A stretch of DNA of 64,000 bases from Mactromeris polynyma (GCA_032209605.1 JASFXZ010000038.1:1612001-1676000); one strand, 5' to 3'. Positions 12,201 through 23,090 are shown, numbered from the stretch's first letter. The notes: a model not told the origin generated them from the sequence alone. A program made the numbers and translations.

Positions 12201-14255
12201 CGATTGTTTAAAGCGGCAAAACATTTTATGTAATTGATGGATGTAATAAAAACCTTTTCACACATTAGGTAGGAAATTATATCAACACCGACGACAATAT
12301 ATTTTAATGATTTTGACACATTTTGCAAAAAAATAGACAGTTTAACTCTTAACTGTCTTCCTGAGCACACTTTGATGTTAATGAAGAAGTCAAAGAATAA
12401 GATATTGAAATGTGACGTTTCTTAATGAGACACGTGAATTCGGTGAATGTTGCTACTGACATTGCACGTCACTTCCTGTTCGTCATTAAAACAATCCATT
12501 CTTAAATGTTCTCCAATTTGTCGGAATGTCTGATACAGGCCACTTGCAGTTAACAAAGTCATTATAAAACCACCAGACAGACGTTTTGTATAATGAAATG
12601 AATTTCAGACTAGTTCAGACTTTGATAAAAAGAAACTAAGATATGTTCAATATTCAAACTGTGTATGTATTTTATTTCAGCTGAATCTTCCGTTCAAATA
12701 AAAGCAAGAAATGAGCTGTGGGTAACGCTCGACGGTGTTAGCAAACCTTTGTGCCATGAGCATTGGTCCGACAAAGAAACAGAAATATCCTGTAAAACAG
12801 TGAACTCTAACTTGAGGTAAAAAGAAATATTTTACTTTTTCACCTAGAACAGAAAATGACAGTTAAGTTCTCCTCAGGTCAGCATAGATTAGACGTCAGT
12901 TAATGTAGTATGACTGAAATCATGGTCCAAGCTTACAGTACCGGATAATTGAACGCTCATTTCGGTTCGGTGTTTAACTAGATAGCCTTATACTATCAAA
13001 ATATTCCAAGTGGTAATTTTGAGAAAATGGCTTGTTAACACCTTCATACAGGCGTACCCTAACACAGTGCATCATTAAAGGGGGGGGATAGATTTGCTCT
13101 TGTCTGTCCTTCCGTCCGTCATGCAATCTTGTGTCGCGCGTATCTCCAACAGTGTACCACATAGACTCACAAAACTTTACAGGAATGTTCACCAGCATGT
13201 GTAGTTGTGCACCTGGGGTTTCATTTTTGACTCCGCGCAGTAAGTGCAAAGTATTGGCCCTTGACCTATCACCATAATCTGTAAAGTTTTTCACTTGGTA
13301 ATTTTGATACATATTCACACACTATGAGCAGAATAATAGCATTTGCTCTTTGACAAAGGCTGGAAGTGGGTTTCCTTTTTTATTTTGTTCATGGGTGAGC
13401 AGTTATTGTTTTAAGTGATGTTAAAGTATTTCGAAACTGAACTGTTACAGCATAAAGACAACCGAACTGGTTACAAAAACTTATTATATGAAAATGTTAA
13501 TATTTCGGTTGGACCTCGTCCATTCGAATTCATCATGTCCGAAATTGTAATTCGAATAATACATGGTTTCGAATATCCCACTTCAATTAGACGTGCCTAA
13601 GAAGATACATCGGGACCTGGAATTTATTCGGGTGTTACCAAATATTCGGATACTGAGAAGGTTGTCGAGTAAACGAGGTCCGACTATATCTGTGACTGTT
13701 TATACCACACGATGTAAACTATGGGGGAGTAAATGTCGTACTGATGACAGTATCTGTGACTGTTTATACCACACGATGTAAACTATGGAGGAGTAAATGT
13801 CGTACTGATGACAGTATCTGTGACTGTTTATACCACACGATGTAAGCTATGGAGGAGTAAATGTCGTACTGATGACAGTACTGTCAGCAATAATACTGCT
13901 CCTGCAGTTACTACTACTACTGTCAGTTTCTCATAGATTCGTTTCAGAACTAAGATGTATTCAGTATTTTGATTGTTCTTGTCTCCAGTATTTAACAGAA
14001 CTTGGTGCATGATTTTTTTTAACGATACAAAATGTTTGATTAGATTGCAAGTATTTCAGGTAATCATCATTTTGGTGTTTTTGTAGGCGAGATTCTCATG
14101 GTGATTTTACAGATTCGAGTGTAGAAGCATTTGCCCAATCAATCAAATGCGATGAAAGCGAGCCACACTTGTTTTTCTGCCAGAATAAGGGATGGGGATA
14201 TGGTGACAACTGCAAGGACGACAAATTCGTCGAGGTTAGATGCCAGACTTCTTAG
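101..14255 (+). CDS. Gene A, 3' part: secreted EB-CCP-CCP-CCP-SRCR-SRCR protein (5' end outside window)
   Basis: Eight exons can be chained: 101-220, 1581-1751, 5000-5170, 7400-7576, 8809-8962, 10423-10625, 12681-12816 and 14087-14255. All have AG acceptors and GT donors, and the phases fit throughout, leaving 433 codons including a TAG stop. Domain order is one EB-like Cys-rich module, three sushi/CCP domains and two SRCR domains. Sushi and SRCR modules are extracellular protein- or glycan-binding folds, typical of scavenger receptors and complement-like proteins. No membrane segment is visible, so the protein is probably secreted; its signal peptide would lie upstream of the window. Genes B and C share most modules, but their CCP precedes EB. 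The role is not known; ligand recognition in immunity or adhesion is inference. Confidence 0.75.
1129..1345 (+). repeat. tRNA-derived SINE heads, tandem pair
   Basis: Two related tRNA-like monomers lie head to tail, around 1165-1222 and 1268-1340. Each has an A-box-like GGTAGAGCGCC or GGAGAGCC stretch and a B-box-like GTTCGAGCCCC, about 45 bp apart. No acceptor-stem pairing is visible, so these are SINE heads and not functional tRNA genes. Confidence 0.6.
1581..1751 (+). CDS. Gene A exon: sushi/CCP domain, copy 1
   Basis: 171-bp exon, phase 1-1, acceptor TTGTAG ending at 1580 and donor GTACGT at 1752. The four sushi cysteines sit in VCGSPP, YACDEGY, RTCSP and YECY, with the expected Gly and Trp (GWTP) before the last Cys. 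An open frame continues past the donor into the retrotransposon, but the splice site and the intact second copy show that this is read-through. Confidence 0.85.
1848..4050 (+). pseudogene. Reverse transcriptase ORF of the LINE, with two lesions
   Basis: RT motifs occur in order: a KSPGVDN block, SYRPISL, QQGFRKK, motif A around FDSVWH (about 2522), VRQGGVLS, then AYADD (2804-2818). Downstream is a thumb/C-terminal region with a Cys-rich patch near 3778-3830 and a stop at 4050. An in-frame TAG at 2708-2710 interrupts the motif that follows RQGG; the same frame resumes directly after it. A frameshift near 3310 separates the last 246 codons. With the missing 5' part, this copy is inactive. Only two lesions suggest a fairly recent insertion. 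Confidence 0.85.
1848..4282 (+). mobile_element. 5'-truncated non-LTR retrotransposon (LINE)
   Basis: The element begins abruptly inside the region upstream of the reverse transcriptase domain; no endonuclease is present. It ends with an AATAAA box at 4262 and a short GATATTGAATTGAAA tail, the kind of simple-repeat end seen in several LINE clades. It lies in the intron between two CCP exons of gene A, in the same orientation as the gene. The clade is not certain; the motifs look like the Jockey/CR1 group. Confidence 0.85.
4548..4764 (+). repeat. tRNA-derived SINE heads, duplicated copy
   Basis: Duplicate of the tandem SINE heads at 1129-1345, carried along inside the long direct repeat. Both B-box-like GTTCGAGCCCC motifs are retained. 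Confidence 0.6.
5000..5170 (+). CDS. Gene A exon: sushi/CCP domain, copy 2
   Basis: 171-bp exon, phase 1-1, a duplicate of 1581-1751 at a constant offset of 3419 bp. All four cysteines and both splice sites are intact. It differs from copy 1 by three base changes, all replacements (Asn to Lys, Pro to Leu, Thr to Lys). Because the exon is symmetrical, including both copies keeps the frame. Whether mRNA contains one or both cannot be told from DNA. Confidence 0.8.
5271..6384 (+). other. Intron of gene A, no gene recognised
   Basis: AT-rich intron sequence. A GC-richer patch at about 5390-5580 has repeated CGCAGTAAGAACG-like words and a chance antisense frame. No domain or RNA gene was recognised. 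Confidence 0.5.
6385..7322 (+). repeat. 33-bp minisatellite, about 28 units
   Basis: Direct tandem units of the type AAGCAACTTTACCGTTAAAC + CAACGATGTCATT, 33 bp each, with few substitutions and no spacers. The array ends 77 bp before the acceptor of the third CCP exon. The low divergence between units suggests recent expansion. Confidence 0.95.
7400..7576 (+). CDS. Gene A exon: third sushi/CCP domain
   Basis: 177-bp exon, phase 1-1. The acceptor is TTTCATATAG and the donor GTAAGT at 7577. Sushi cysteines lie in ECEN, YTCGPD, IRCLETGAW and FACYG; the Trp before the last Cys is present. It is much diverged from the duplicated CCP pair, so it is an older module. Confidence 0.8.
7577..8808 (+). 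other. Intron of gene A, no gene recognised
   Basis: AT-rich intron. Words such as ACCTCAATAATTAGACCGCC at about 7600-7690 resemble a decayed MITE end also seen near 30950 and 31390. Nothing else was recognised. Confidence 0.4.
8809..8962 (+). CDS. Gene A exon: SRCR1, first half
   Basis: 154 bp, phase 1-2, acceptor TATTTCAG and donor GTAAAT. It reads GLRL at the start, then GYLEIYKDGWHNVCYDKW and LVACRSLGYK, the classic SRCR N-terminal half. It includes the Cys of the V-C-x-D-x-W motif (C2) and of the A-C-R-S-L-G-Y motif (C3). Confidence 0.85.
9612..9856. mobile_element. MITE with long terminal inverted repeats and TGACGTCA sites
   Basis: The left arm GAGCGCTGCTATGGGATTT, followed by CTCTTCTGTAAGTGACGTCA, is mirrored by the right arm, which ends GACGTCACTT...GGTTGGAAATCGTACAGCGGCGCTC. 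The arms are about 75 bp. A second copy lies at 11871-12112 and a fragment near 15046. Confidence 0.7.
10178..10225 (-). repeat. tRNA-like A-box fragment
   Basis: On the minus strand, GGTTAACTCAGTCGGTAGAG resembles the 5' half of a tRNA-derived SINE. No B box follows, so it is a truncated relative of the SINE at 10798-10870. Confidence 0.4.
10423..10625 (+). CDS. Gene A exon: SRCR1, second half
   Basis: 203 bp, phase 2-1. It joins the previous exon to make K-FGGSF. C5 and C6 are in LNCDEVGQGLELC, C7 in ADCNHDKD and C8 in VLTCFDYDF. Together with C2 and C3 the domain has a complete set of six cysteines (group A type). Confidence 0.85.
10798..10870 (-). repeat. tRNA-derived SINE head
   Basis: Read on the minus strand it starts near GGTTAGCTCAGTAGGTAGTG, an A-box match, and ends with CCAGTTCGATTCCCGCG, a B-box match. 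It forms the right-hand boundary, in SINE orientation, of the 51-bp tandem array, which repeats only the A-box half. Confidence 0.65.
10826..11594 (-). repeat. 51-bp minisatellite derived from a tRNA A-box region, about 15 units
   Basis: Each unit contains, on the minus strand, TAGCTCAGTAGG, which fits the Pol III A-box consensus, followed by TAGTGTGCTGGGCTGTCACA. Units are nearly identical. One unit lacks a C at about 11165, which splits an otherwise continuous minus-strand open frame. The frame stays open only because 51 is a multiple of three. Confidence 0.9.
11871..12112. mobile_element. MITE, second copy of the TGACGTCA family
   Basis: Left arm GAGCGACGCATTACGATTTC then AGTGACGTCATTTCC. 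The right arm is GAAATGACGTCACTTACAGA, followed by a GTTGGAAATCTCATAGCAGC end. It is diverged from the copy at 9612 but has the same layout. Confidence 0.65.
12681..12816 (+). CDS. Gene A exon: SRCR2, first half
   Basis: 136 bp, phase 1-2, acceptor TTTATTTCAG and donor GTAAAA. It is short for this half-domain but keeps C2 in PLCHEHW and C3 in ISCKTVN. Confidence 0.75.
13080..13310. repeat. Dispersed repeat of unknown class
   Basis: Begins with a G run, then TGTCTGTCCTTCCGTCCGTC, and includes TTACAGGAATGTTCACCAGC. A patch at 47390-47580 shares the AATGTTCACC context. From general knowledge, such TCCGTCCGTC-containing repeats are frequent in bivalve genomes; the class is not assigned. Confidence 0.4.
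13507..13687. mobile_element. MITE of the CAGTCGGACTTCG family
   Basis: Left end TTGGACCTCGTCCATTCGAA, right end TCGAGTAAACGAGGTCCGAC. The best-preserved member is at 59400-59574. Confidence 0.65.
13687..13878 (+). repeat. 64-bp tandem repeat, 3 units
   Basis: Exact 64-bp period: units start at 13687, 13751 and 13815 with TATCTGTGACTGTTTATACC. The array abuts the right end of the MITE. Confidence 0.9.
14087..14255 (+). CDS. Gene A last exon: SRCR2, second half, with stop
   Basis: Phase 2 acceptor TTTTTGTAG, stop TAG at 14253-14255. C5 and C6 lie in KCDESEPHLFFC, C7 in YGDNC and C8 in VRC, three residues before the stop. EPHLxxCQNxGWGxxDxC is shared with the last exons of genes B and C, which supports homology of the final SRCR. 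Confidence 0.85.
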
Positions 14256-17200
14256 ATGAGCATTGCTTTAAAGCGGCATGACAAGTTCATTCTCTACTCA
14301 GATGGCTGCATGATAGTGTGAAACCAATCGACTTGGATTTCATTTTAGAAAAAAACACAACATTCTTTTAGCGTTTATAAACCGAATATAGTTGATTTAA
14401 GTCATCACAACTAAATTAGTGATTTTGATACATCGGAGAAGATTTGCTAACTTATCGTTCTGATAACGAACACTTTCATTACATCAAAAATGTATTCATA
14501 AATGTTTTATGTCCGACATAGTCACATTCAACAGTTATTCAGTGACAACAACGTTACTTCGGAGAAAAGACAGAAGTTAAACAAATCATGATTCAGTGAA
14601 AAGAAAATGTTTTTTTGTCAGTAAGAATGTAATTGCTAACGAAATACATGAAAACAAATCTTATATTATTTGCATATAATATGATATGCCTCTTTGAAGC
14701 AAAAATCGTGATACCTCCATTATACTCGATTGTCTTATAGAATATTCTATCAGCTTTGGTTTAAGTCATATTTAAGTTTCAATAATATGTACTCCTCAAA
14801 AGAGTAACCACGCCATTTAGTATTTTGAGAATTTTCAATTTATTATGACAAAATAGTTCGAGACGATGAACTTGATTTTGAAAGGTTCACAATTTTTTCG
14901 ATATGTCAATTCATTTAAATGATAAATGTTATGAAGCTAGTTTAGTTTAAATGAAATCAACAGTATGTGTATCAGGTAACTTTTAAGAAACTATTTTATG
15001 CTAAAAGTTATGGCGGGTCAGCATTTTGACCAGTATATATATATGAGCGCTGCTATGGAATTTACAACCTTTTCTGTAATTAATTTTTAAATTGCATAAA
15101 TGTTGAATCTAATTTTACAGCAGTTATTTAATATTTTAGGCAGTCAACCACTATATATTTTTAAAAGATCTTTTTATGGCAAAAACATAAGTGATTATTT
15201 GTAAAGGGAGGTAATTCACTATAATACTTCAACATATTTAAAACATATAGTGTTGAAAGTTTAGAACGGTAAAAAGATTAAAATAATTTCAAATTTTATC
15301 CGCATTATTATAAAGATTGAAACCACTTCTATTTCATTTACCGCAGACATTATGCCAATGAAGAACGGCTTACTAAATTCTACATATCTGAATTAACCTT
15401 AATAATATACATGACAATTAAGCCTCCAAAACATCTTCGGACAAAGCACTTCGTTCGTGACGTCAAAACTTCGATTGGGAAATACTCTACGTCATAACTA
15501 ACGTCACTAATGGTTTTGTCATGGTCACGCTCCATTGTGATATTTTGCTTTGCTTGAATTGAATCGCGCGCACATGATAAATAACATAGTCCGATATGTT
15601 CGACCTGTCGCGGGCACTTTGACCTAGGATTTTCACTGAATGAATCCCAGTTATCGAACTGTTTCAGACGCAAAACAATTAACTATTTTCATGTATTATG
15701 ACTTTAAAAATGTCAATTGAATTCTTGCTGTTATATTATATGTTGTACTTTTATATTCTATGAAATGTATATAGCTTATAAAATAGTTGCTCTTCGGTGT
15801 TTGATATTTATACCTACTTGGGTATGAACATTGGGTTATTATGAAAGGCAAACAATGTGACGTGCGATAGGCAAAAATGACAATACCATAAGGGATCAAA
15901 TAGTGTTACCACGAGGGTAGTTACCGGCTGAGTGGGGCGGGGCGTGTTAATCGACCCGCGGGCCAGCGTTATGCAAACTGGTCAGAGGGCCGTGTAGTCC
16001 TGACCCCAATGTCACTCAAATACTTAAGTTTATTAATAGCCTTACACACAAAAATTTGTATCATACTTGAATTATGTATGTTATTTTATGTAAGTAGATG
16101 TCATGAATTAGTTCGCTTTGAGGAGTAAGTGTGCAAAGTAGCGTAATGTGATGAGGTAGGTTCGCTTTTGGGCTGGAATAATTACATGCTCCATTTTATG
16201 TTTGATGACTGTGTTTGCTAGAGCTTGAATCACTGATAACAAACTTTTCTTAAGCATTGACTTAAGCATTGTCGTTTAAATGGGGCTTGTTATCTTTGTG
16301 CAAGGGTCTGCAAATGCTTTACTATGTGCGAGAGACTCGTATACATGTAGCGGCATGTGTATTATTAATTTTGTTTAATGATTTGTTTATAACAATTTTA
16401 TTATCAATAGCAATTTGATAGAAGTAATGCGCTTGCGTTTTGTTATAATGCACATGTGTATATACATCAGAATAGATTTTCTTTCTTTTTTACAATTTCC
16501 ATACACAAATAAAGTTAGTTTATAACTACATAACTGCGTTTTTGTGTGTTTTTGTTTACAATTTGAACAAACAAATTTTGTAATAATACTGGACAAAATA
16601 ATAATACAAATCAATGGTTTACAACAGTTTTAAGTACACTTTGTAATCCATCTGACTGAAATAATCAAATGTTCCGACGGAAACAGCTGGTTCTCCGCGT
16701 CATGTGGATAAGGGGCAAACCGATGAGGTTTATAACAAGCGCATTTTAATGCATTTCTTAGAAAAAACATAAATTTACATAAAGTAGGTCTCGTTTGCAA
16801 CAGCAATTGTTCATGCGTGTTGTCCACCTATTTTGCGAAGTCGTACTAACATGGTTTTTCTATTTGCATATCAGTGTTGTGTAAACCAATCAAATATTAC
16901 GTTAACCACTAAACCATCTTCTCTGCAACCGAACAACGTCTGTAATCTTAACGCAGGTTGGTTAACCTTTCGATATGGAGTATTTACCGAAATCCATTTT
17001 GGATCTGGAGTGTCAAGCAATCGTAATATTTCGGCATTTTTTATGTTGCACAAAGAACCTTAACCTTCAAATTGCGCCGTCCATATTTTTCATGATATTT
17101 CTTGTTAGCACTAGAGTCGATCACATGTAATAACTATGTAATGCAACAGTGCTTGTTGTGTCTTAAAGCGATACTGGCATGGAGTGATGGTAGAGTTAGT

Positions 17201-17283
17201 CTCCGGGTTAGAACGAAGCACACCACATGTAAAAAAAATTCAAAATATTATTAGAAATACCTAATAAAGCGTCAGTCACAAAC
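14256..17283. other. Intergenic region after gene A, no gene recognised
   Basis: AT-rich. It holds a MITE fragment near 15046-15080 and a GC-rich patch at about 15905-16010 (CGACCCGCGGGCC context) of unknown nature. An antisense open frame at 15380-15673 (97 codons) shows no recognised motif. I see no convincing exon. Confidence 0.5.
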
Positions 17284-17450
17284 GTCTCAAATATATGGAA
17301 GCTGCTCTAACGGGCCGAACAATCTTTTGAAGTGCATATGGGATGGCTATACACTTTGTACGTGACATTTTGTGATCGGTTTCTTCCTCCATTGTGTCAT
17401 TGAAATAAATCACATCATCCTCTGTTCGTCAGTCAGTTAATTACATTTGT
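17284..17450 (+). repeat. 170-bp module, copy 1
   Basis: Contains GCTCTAACGGGCCGAACAAT and AATAAATCACATCATCCTCT. The same module recurs at 18218-18388, 37499-37667 and 58876-59050, always next to the 61-bp array. Confidence 0.8.
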
Positions 17451-17646
17451 TTTCTAAAGAAACACTAAGACATACTTAAAGCTCATTTCTATCATGTTTG
17501 GAATATTTATTCAACAAATATAGTAGTTTATATATACCCGCTCTTGCCGTATCTTCTGTCTAGACTAATCATAATATGAGAACAAAAACTAATTCACTGG
17601 TAAATTTGACTTCAATGAATATGTCCGTACAATTTCATAATTTACA

Positions 17647-18145
17647 AGTCGGTAAAGAGTGACTTCCCTTTATAATCAGTGGAGATCACCCTAAAAAAAC
17701 GAAAATGTAAGTCGTTAAGAGTGACTTCCCATTTTTAATCAGGAGATATAGCATTAAAAAACTTGGATTTGAGTCGGTAAGAGTGATTTTCCTCTACGAT
17801 CAAAGGGATGTCACTCTGAAAAACTTAAAATTAAAGTCATAAGAGTGACTTCCCTTTATAATCAGGGGAGATCACTGTTAAAAAGTTATAATTTGAGTCA
17901 TTAGAGTGACTTCACTTGATAATAAGGGGCGATTACTCTAAAAAACTTAAAATTTGAGTCAGTAATAGTGACTTCGCTTTATAATCAGGGGAGATCACTC
18001 ACAAACACCTAAAATTAATGTCGGTAAGAGTGACTTTCCTTAATAATAATTTGGTGTCACCCTGAAAACCGAAAATTTAAGTCAGGAAGATTGACTTCCC
18101 TTCATAATCAGGGAAGATTGCTCTGAAAAACTAAAAAGTTAAATG
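17647..18145 (+). repeat. Degenerate 61-bp tandem repeat, about 8 units
   Basis: Each unit has AGAGTGACTTCCC followed about 15 bp later by GGGGAGATCACTCT. These two words are imperfect inverted repeats, so every unit can fold into a hairpin. Related arrays lie at 37195-37425 and 58195-58800. Confidence 0.85.
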
Positions 18146-18217
18146 GCTAAGAACCAACCACACTACATTTAAGTATTATTTTCAACTGTATAAATCACAA
18201 ATGTCGTTACGTCACCA

Positions 18218-18388
18218 TTGTCTCAAATATATGCAAGCTGCTCTAACGGGCCGAACAATCTTTTGAAGTGCTGTTTGGATGGCTATACACTTTGTACGTG
18301 ACATTTTGTCGATTTCTTCCTCCATTGTGTCATTGAAATAAATCACATCATCCTCTGTTCGTCAGTCAATTCATTACACTTGTTTTCG
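18218..18388 (+). repeat. 170-bp module, copy 2
   Basis: Second copy of the module at 17284, here on the other side of the 61-bp array, so the array is bracketed by direct repeats. Confidence 0.8.
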
Positions 18389-18461
18389 GAACCTGATATT
18401 TATTTTGGATTATACCAAGTCTTCGGATAAAAGATGGTCGAATAAACGAAGTCCGACTGTA
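18387..18461. mobile_element. Truncated MITE of the CAGTCGGACTTCG family (right half)
   Basis: Retains ATTATACCAAGTCTTCGGAT and the right end AATAAACGAAGTCCGACTGT. The equivalent truncated copy is at 37663-37737, so the truncation predates the segmental duplication of these spacers. Confidence 0.65.
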
Positions 18462-19186
18462 ACAATGGTAGACGGGTACCGCTTTCACATCTCGAGTTCT
18501 TTTTACCAACTCTTATCAAGGCCATTTCAATTTCTACATATGGTTAGCGAAAGGTTCATGTTTTGAAGCCAACCTACCAGGCAGGGAAAAAAACAGTCGA
18601 TAAAAACCCTTTTTTGTATCCGCATTATATCCACATTATACATTCAAGATATAATTGCGAACTACTATTTAACAAAAACAACACAAAGTACCAAGTAAAT
18701 GACTAGATATATTTTTTTTGTAGTTTTGAAAATAGTCATCGCCTACCTGAGATATTGTTATCAATAATACAATACATTTTATTTTAAGTCGGCAAGACAT
18801 TATAACAAATAATACACGCTCAGATATAGAGCTTTTACAACCGAGTATGAAGTAACATATAGTATAAACAAAACATAGCATAAAATAGCTGCAACTAAAG
18901 ATATAAGCATTTAAGCATACACATATTGACAATTGGATGTGTTTGAAATAGTCCACAAGCAATACAGTTTTAATATTAAATAAATATAATGTTATTAAAA
19001 CAGTAAATGACTGGATAATACACTGATAAGTCAAAAGTTAAAAATATACATATCATACTTAACACAAAGAGACGCATACAACATATGCTAAATGGACCGA
19101 TGACGTTTAATTTTAACACCATTGCTTGGGGATATTTTTATATTTCCAGACTTATTATTTTTTATTCGATCATACTGTCGAAACCT

Positions 19187-20194
19187 ACCCACCTGAGGTC
19201 ACTAATCATAGATATATATTGGTATGGCCTCAGTACCCACCTGAGGTCAGTTATCCTAGATCTATATTGGTATGGTCTCAGTACCCACCTGAGGTCACTA
19301 ATCGTAGATCTATATTGGTATGGCCTCAGTACCCACCTGAGGTCAGTAATCCTAGATATATATTGGTATGGCCTCAGTACCCACCTGAGGTCACTAATCG
19401 TAGATCTATATTGGTATGGCCTCAGTACCCACCTGAGGTCACTAATCCTAGATCTATATTGGTATGGCCTCAGTACCCACCTGAGGTCACTAATCATATA
19501 TCTATATTGGTATGGCCTCAGTAACCACCTGAGGTCACTAATCCTAGATCTATATTGGTATGGTCTCAGTACCCACCTGAGGTCACTAATCGTAGATCTA
19601 TATTGGTATGGCCTCAGTACCCACCTGAGGTCAGTAATCCTAGATCTATATTGGTATGGCCTCAGTACCCACCTGAGGTCACTAATCCTAGATCTATATT
19701 GGTATGGTCTCAGTACCCACCTGAGGTCACTAATCTTAGATCTATATTGGTATGGTCTCAGTACCCACCTGAGGTCACTAATCCTAGATCTATATTGGTA
19801 TGGTCTCAGTACCCACCTGAGGTCACTAATCGTAGATCTATATTGGTATGGCCTCAGTACCCACCTGAGGTCACTAAACGTAGATCTATATTGGTATGGC
19901 CTCAGTACCCACCTGAGGTCACTAATCCTAGATCTATATTGGTATGGCCTCAGTACCCACCTGAGGTCACTAGTCGTAGATCTATATTGGTATGGCCTCA
20001 GTACCCACCTGAGGTCACTAATCGTATATCTATATTGGTATGGCCTCAGTACCCACCTGAGGTCAGTTATCCTAGATCTATATTGGTATGGCCTCAGTAC
20101 CCACCTGAGGTCAGTTATCCTAGATCTATATTGGTATGGTCTCAGTATCCACCTGAGGTCACTAATCCTAGATATATATTGGTATGGCCTCAGT
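19187..20194 (+). repeat. 48-bp minisatellite, exactly 21 units
   Basis: Units of ACCCACCTGAGGTCACTAAT + CnTAGATCTATATTGG + TATGGCCTCAGT, 1008 bp in all with no indels. Every unit carries the inverted repeat CCTCAG-TACCCAC-CTGAGG across the unit junction. Frames are open on both strands (416 aa on +) only because 48 is divisible by three. Substitutions do not prefer codon third positions, so it is not read as a gene. Confidence 0.97.
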
Positions 20195-21474
20195 ATGAAT
20201 GCATTTTATTTGGTTTACAGCAAATCTTCCGACAAGAATGATTATATATTTAGGTACCAGAATGACAAAGCCGTTCAGTATGGCTTGCCGAATAACAAAA
20301 ACATTATTGATGTTAGAGAGGATTCTACGCTTTAATTATTAATATTTCTGTTCAAATGTTTCATTAACCTTGTGCAGTCGAAATGCGCCACTCAACGCTA
20401 TAGAAATATCGCATTGACTGTTCTTAATAGTATACATTCATTTCAAAGACATACTTAATGGTGAGTTCTGACTTAAATACGTGTTGAATTAAGACACATT
20501 TTGACCTCAGAAACTTTAAGCCGATTGTCCGTGAGAATTTAACAAAATGACTGCTGATAACATATTTGATTTCGATAATAAGAATAAGTATTTTAGGTAC
20601 TGTATATATCCTTTACGATTACGTATTATTTACAAACTTGATAAAAATAGATTTTTGATAAGGCAATCCAAAATTTAACTGCGTTTTGTCCTACAACTAC
20701 GTGCGGCAGTCACGATAATGTTGGAATTTCATACGTGATATTTAAAATTATTTCGGTGTGATATTCTACCACAATATCAGCTAAAAATACATGCGCACCG
20801 CATTCGGAATTTCACGAACTGTTAACACTAAACTATTGTTGAACAAAATATATGAGTGTTTTTCTAACAATTTATTCAGCCGAGTGACACGCTCGTGTAT
20901 TGAAACAACTGTATCAAGATGAGTACAGACTATTGTACATCAGCGTGAACTTTCTTGCGTACCAGACCGGAATATCCCGGAATTACACCAATGTTGAAAA
21001 ACTTGATCATCCTTAATTATTTTAAAAAGTATGCAAGAAAAAGAATATATCAGTGGCTTCGTGTACGGATGCAAATATCTGGCTCTCGGGTAACTACTTA
21101 ACCCTTCAGTACCGGAAGTCAGTAAAAGATTCTTATTAGATAAACCAGTATGAGGAATTAACAATATAATCAAAGCACAGAAGGTGCTGTGGGACGGTAC
21201 CACTCGTCTTTGTAGCCAAGCTGGCAACTCGTTGCATACTTGCGTTTTGTAAGTAAACAGTTAAAATTTATAATATCAAAGTATGCGCAAACATGTCAGA
21301 TGTCTCCCATCCAATTTTACATTGTATGTATTCTTAAACGGTGTGCATTTAGCGACCTGCGCAAATCAACGTACAAAAACAACCATCGTTACCGAAATCG
21401 TCTTTAAACCCTTTGAACTTGATGGCAACAGCTCATTAGTTCACATACCACTTAAGAACGTCAATTTTGCAACA
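20195..21474. repeat. Paralogous spacer segment, copy 1
   Basis: Aligns along its length with 38532-39768. Open frames here, for example minus strand 20940-21227, have a paralogous counterpart but no recognised domain. No exon is called. Confidence 0.7.
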
Positions 21475-22873
21475 TTTCGTTGTCTTGAATCATTATTGAT
21501 ACTCGTATTACTTCGTTGAGTGAATTTTGGGACTACTTCGTAGTGAGAACTTCGGATGTGGACGTTTTAGCTGGTTCCCGGATTTCAGCCTTTTTGCGTT
21601 TTGAAAACGGGAACCAATTGATGTATGCCCTCAAATTGCCACACTACTATAGACGGTACCTGAGCGATACCGTCCAAAAATGGAGAAATGACAAGTAACA
21701 AATGCATAATCTATTATGTCTTGTGTACTTTTCTGGCGTCACACAATCACGCCGTCCTTATATCTTTATTAGATTAAGGAAATAACGGTAGAGAAGAATG
21801 ACACTATGGTGGGAGAAGTCATTATATCATGAAGATAATTCGCTATTGAATGACAGCACAAATTATGGTTTTCGAAATAATTTATTATACATAATGCTAC
21901 AATGAAGATGTAACTAGCATTTACATTTCATTACCTTTAAATTGGGTTTGTAAAAATGAATGGACGCAAAAACAACCATTTAACTGTTCGAAAGTGACAC
22001 AACGACCGGAAGTGATCAAGATTAAATAACGGTGAGCTCCCAAACATAGCTACTGCCCTTATCGGTACAGTAGACAATGTCACCCCATTTGGCTGAAATT
22101 TAATCTCATCTCGTTGATTTTGTGTTTCATTTCACTAATATTTGAGGCGACCTTTGCACATCTACATTTTCTTGTTAAAGTGATCTTGTTGCAAATGTGA
22201 GATTATCTGGGCCTTAAGCATTTACTTCCGGGTGCGTATCCCAACTTAATTGCTCTCAAATACCGAACTATGTGTTTTCCTGTCCGCTGAAATGATAGCT
22301 CTGACTATTACACTGATGTCATTCCATCGAGGTTGGCAAACATTATCGTACCAAATTGCTGATAAAAACATATGTGATTCTGACCATTGCGGTCAATCGG
22401 ATCACCTCGACTATGTTTTACCATTGCGGTCAATCGGATCACCTCGACTATTTCTTAACATTGCGTCCAATCGGATCACCTCGGCTATGCTTTACCATTG
22501 GGTTCAATCAGATCATCTCGGCTATTTTGTAAAAATAAACCTCGGAAGTAACGTGGGAGGAAGTAGTTCCAAATGGCTGCAGAAAGTGAATGCATGTAGT
22601 CTCTGTGGAGAGTATGACAAATGTAATTCGGTCTTTCGTAAACAAAAGCTAAAGCATAAAAAAGTTCCGAGTAGTTCAGCCACAAGATACGAGTTCAAAT
22701 GATCACATCACATATCATATGCATATTAACAAGAAATCAATTTTCAATGAAATGAAATTTTATACTTCGTACAACATTTATAAATATTTAACAATGTTAA
22801 CATCATTTGAGCGCACCTATACTTCACGCTTGTTTTGTTGCGACGTCGCACGCACGGGATTTTGTTATTTCAC
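21475..22873. other. Spacer stretch absent from the paralogous locus
   Basis: The spacer before gene C lacks this stretch of about 1.4 kb. A frame at 22250-22702 is caused partly by the 37-bp repeat. No gene is recognised. Whether it is an insertion here or a deletion there is open. Confidence 0.5.
22383..22533 (+). repeat. 37-bp tandem repeat, 4 units
   Basis: Units of ACCATTGCGGTCAATCGGAT + CACCTCGACTATGTTTT with growing divergence in the last unit. Confidence 0.85.
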
Positions 22874-22992
22874 TACAGTCCGCCCAGGATAAGTTTTTGT
22901 TTATAAACATTAGACAGACAAGTTCAATGTACCCAAATAGGGGTGTCATGAAATAGTGATAACATTTATTAAACTGTTACTCACTCGATTAG

Positions 22993-23090
22993 TATCGAAG
23001 CGGGAATAGTCGAGCGGTTGTATACTGAGCTTTGCAGCGGAAAGATGAGTAGAACTTTTTTCGTTCCGGGTCGAATACTCGCGGCGACTT
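22993..23090 (+). repeat. tRNA-like sequence inside the transposon, left side
   Basis: AGCGGGAATAGTCGAGCGGT resembles a tRNA 5' half with A box, and CGTTCCGGGTCGAATACTCG a B box. Spacing is long, like a type with a variable arm. No clean cloverleaf was found by eye. Confidence 0.4.

Noticed and set aside
16387..17063. Several 60-76 codon frames in the first spacer
   Set aside because: AT-rich chance frames on both strands, without splice-compatible ends or recognised motifs.
22250..22702. 150-codon frame on the + strand
   Set aside because: Partly made of the 37-bp tandem repeat, and no recognised domain.
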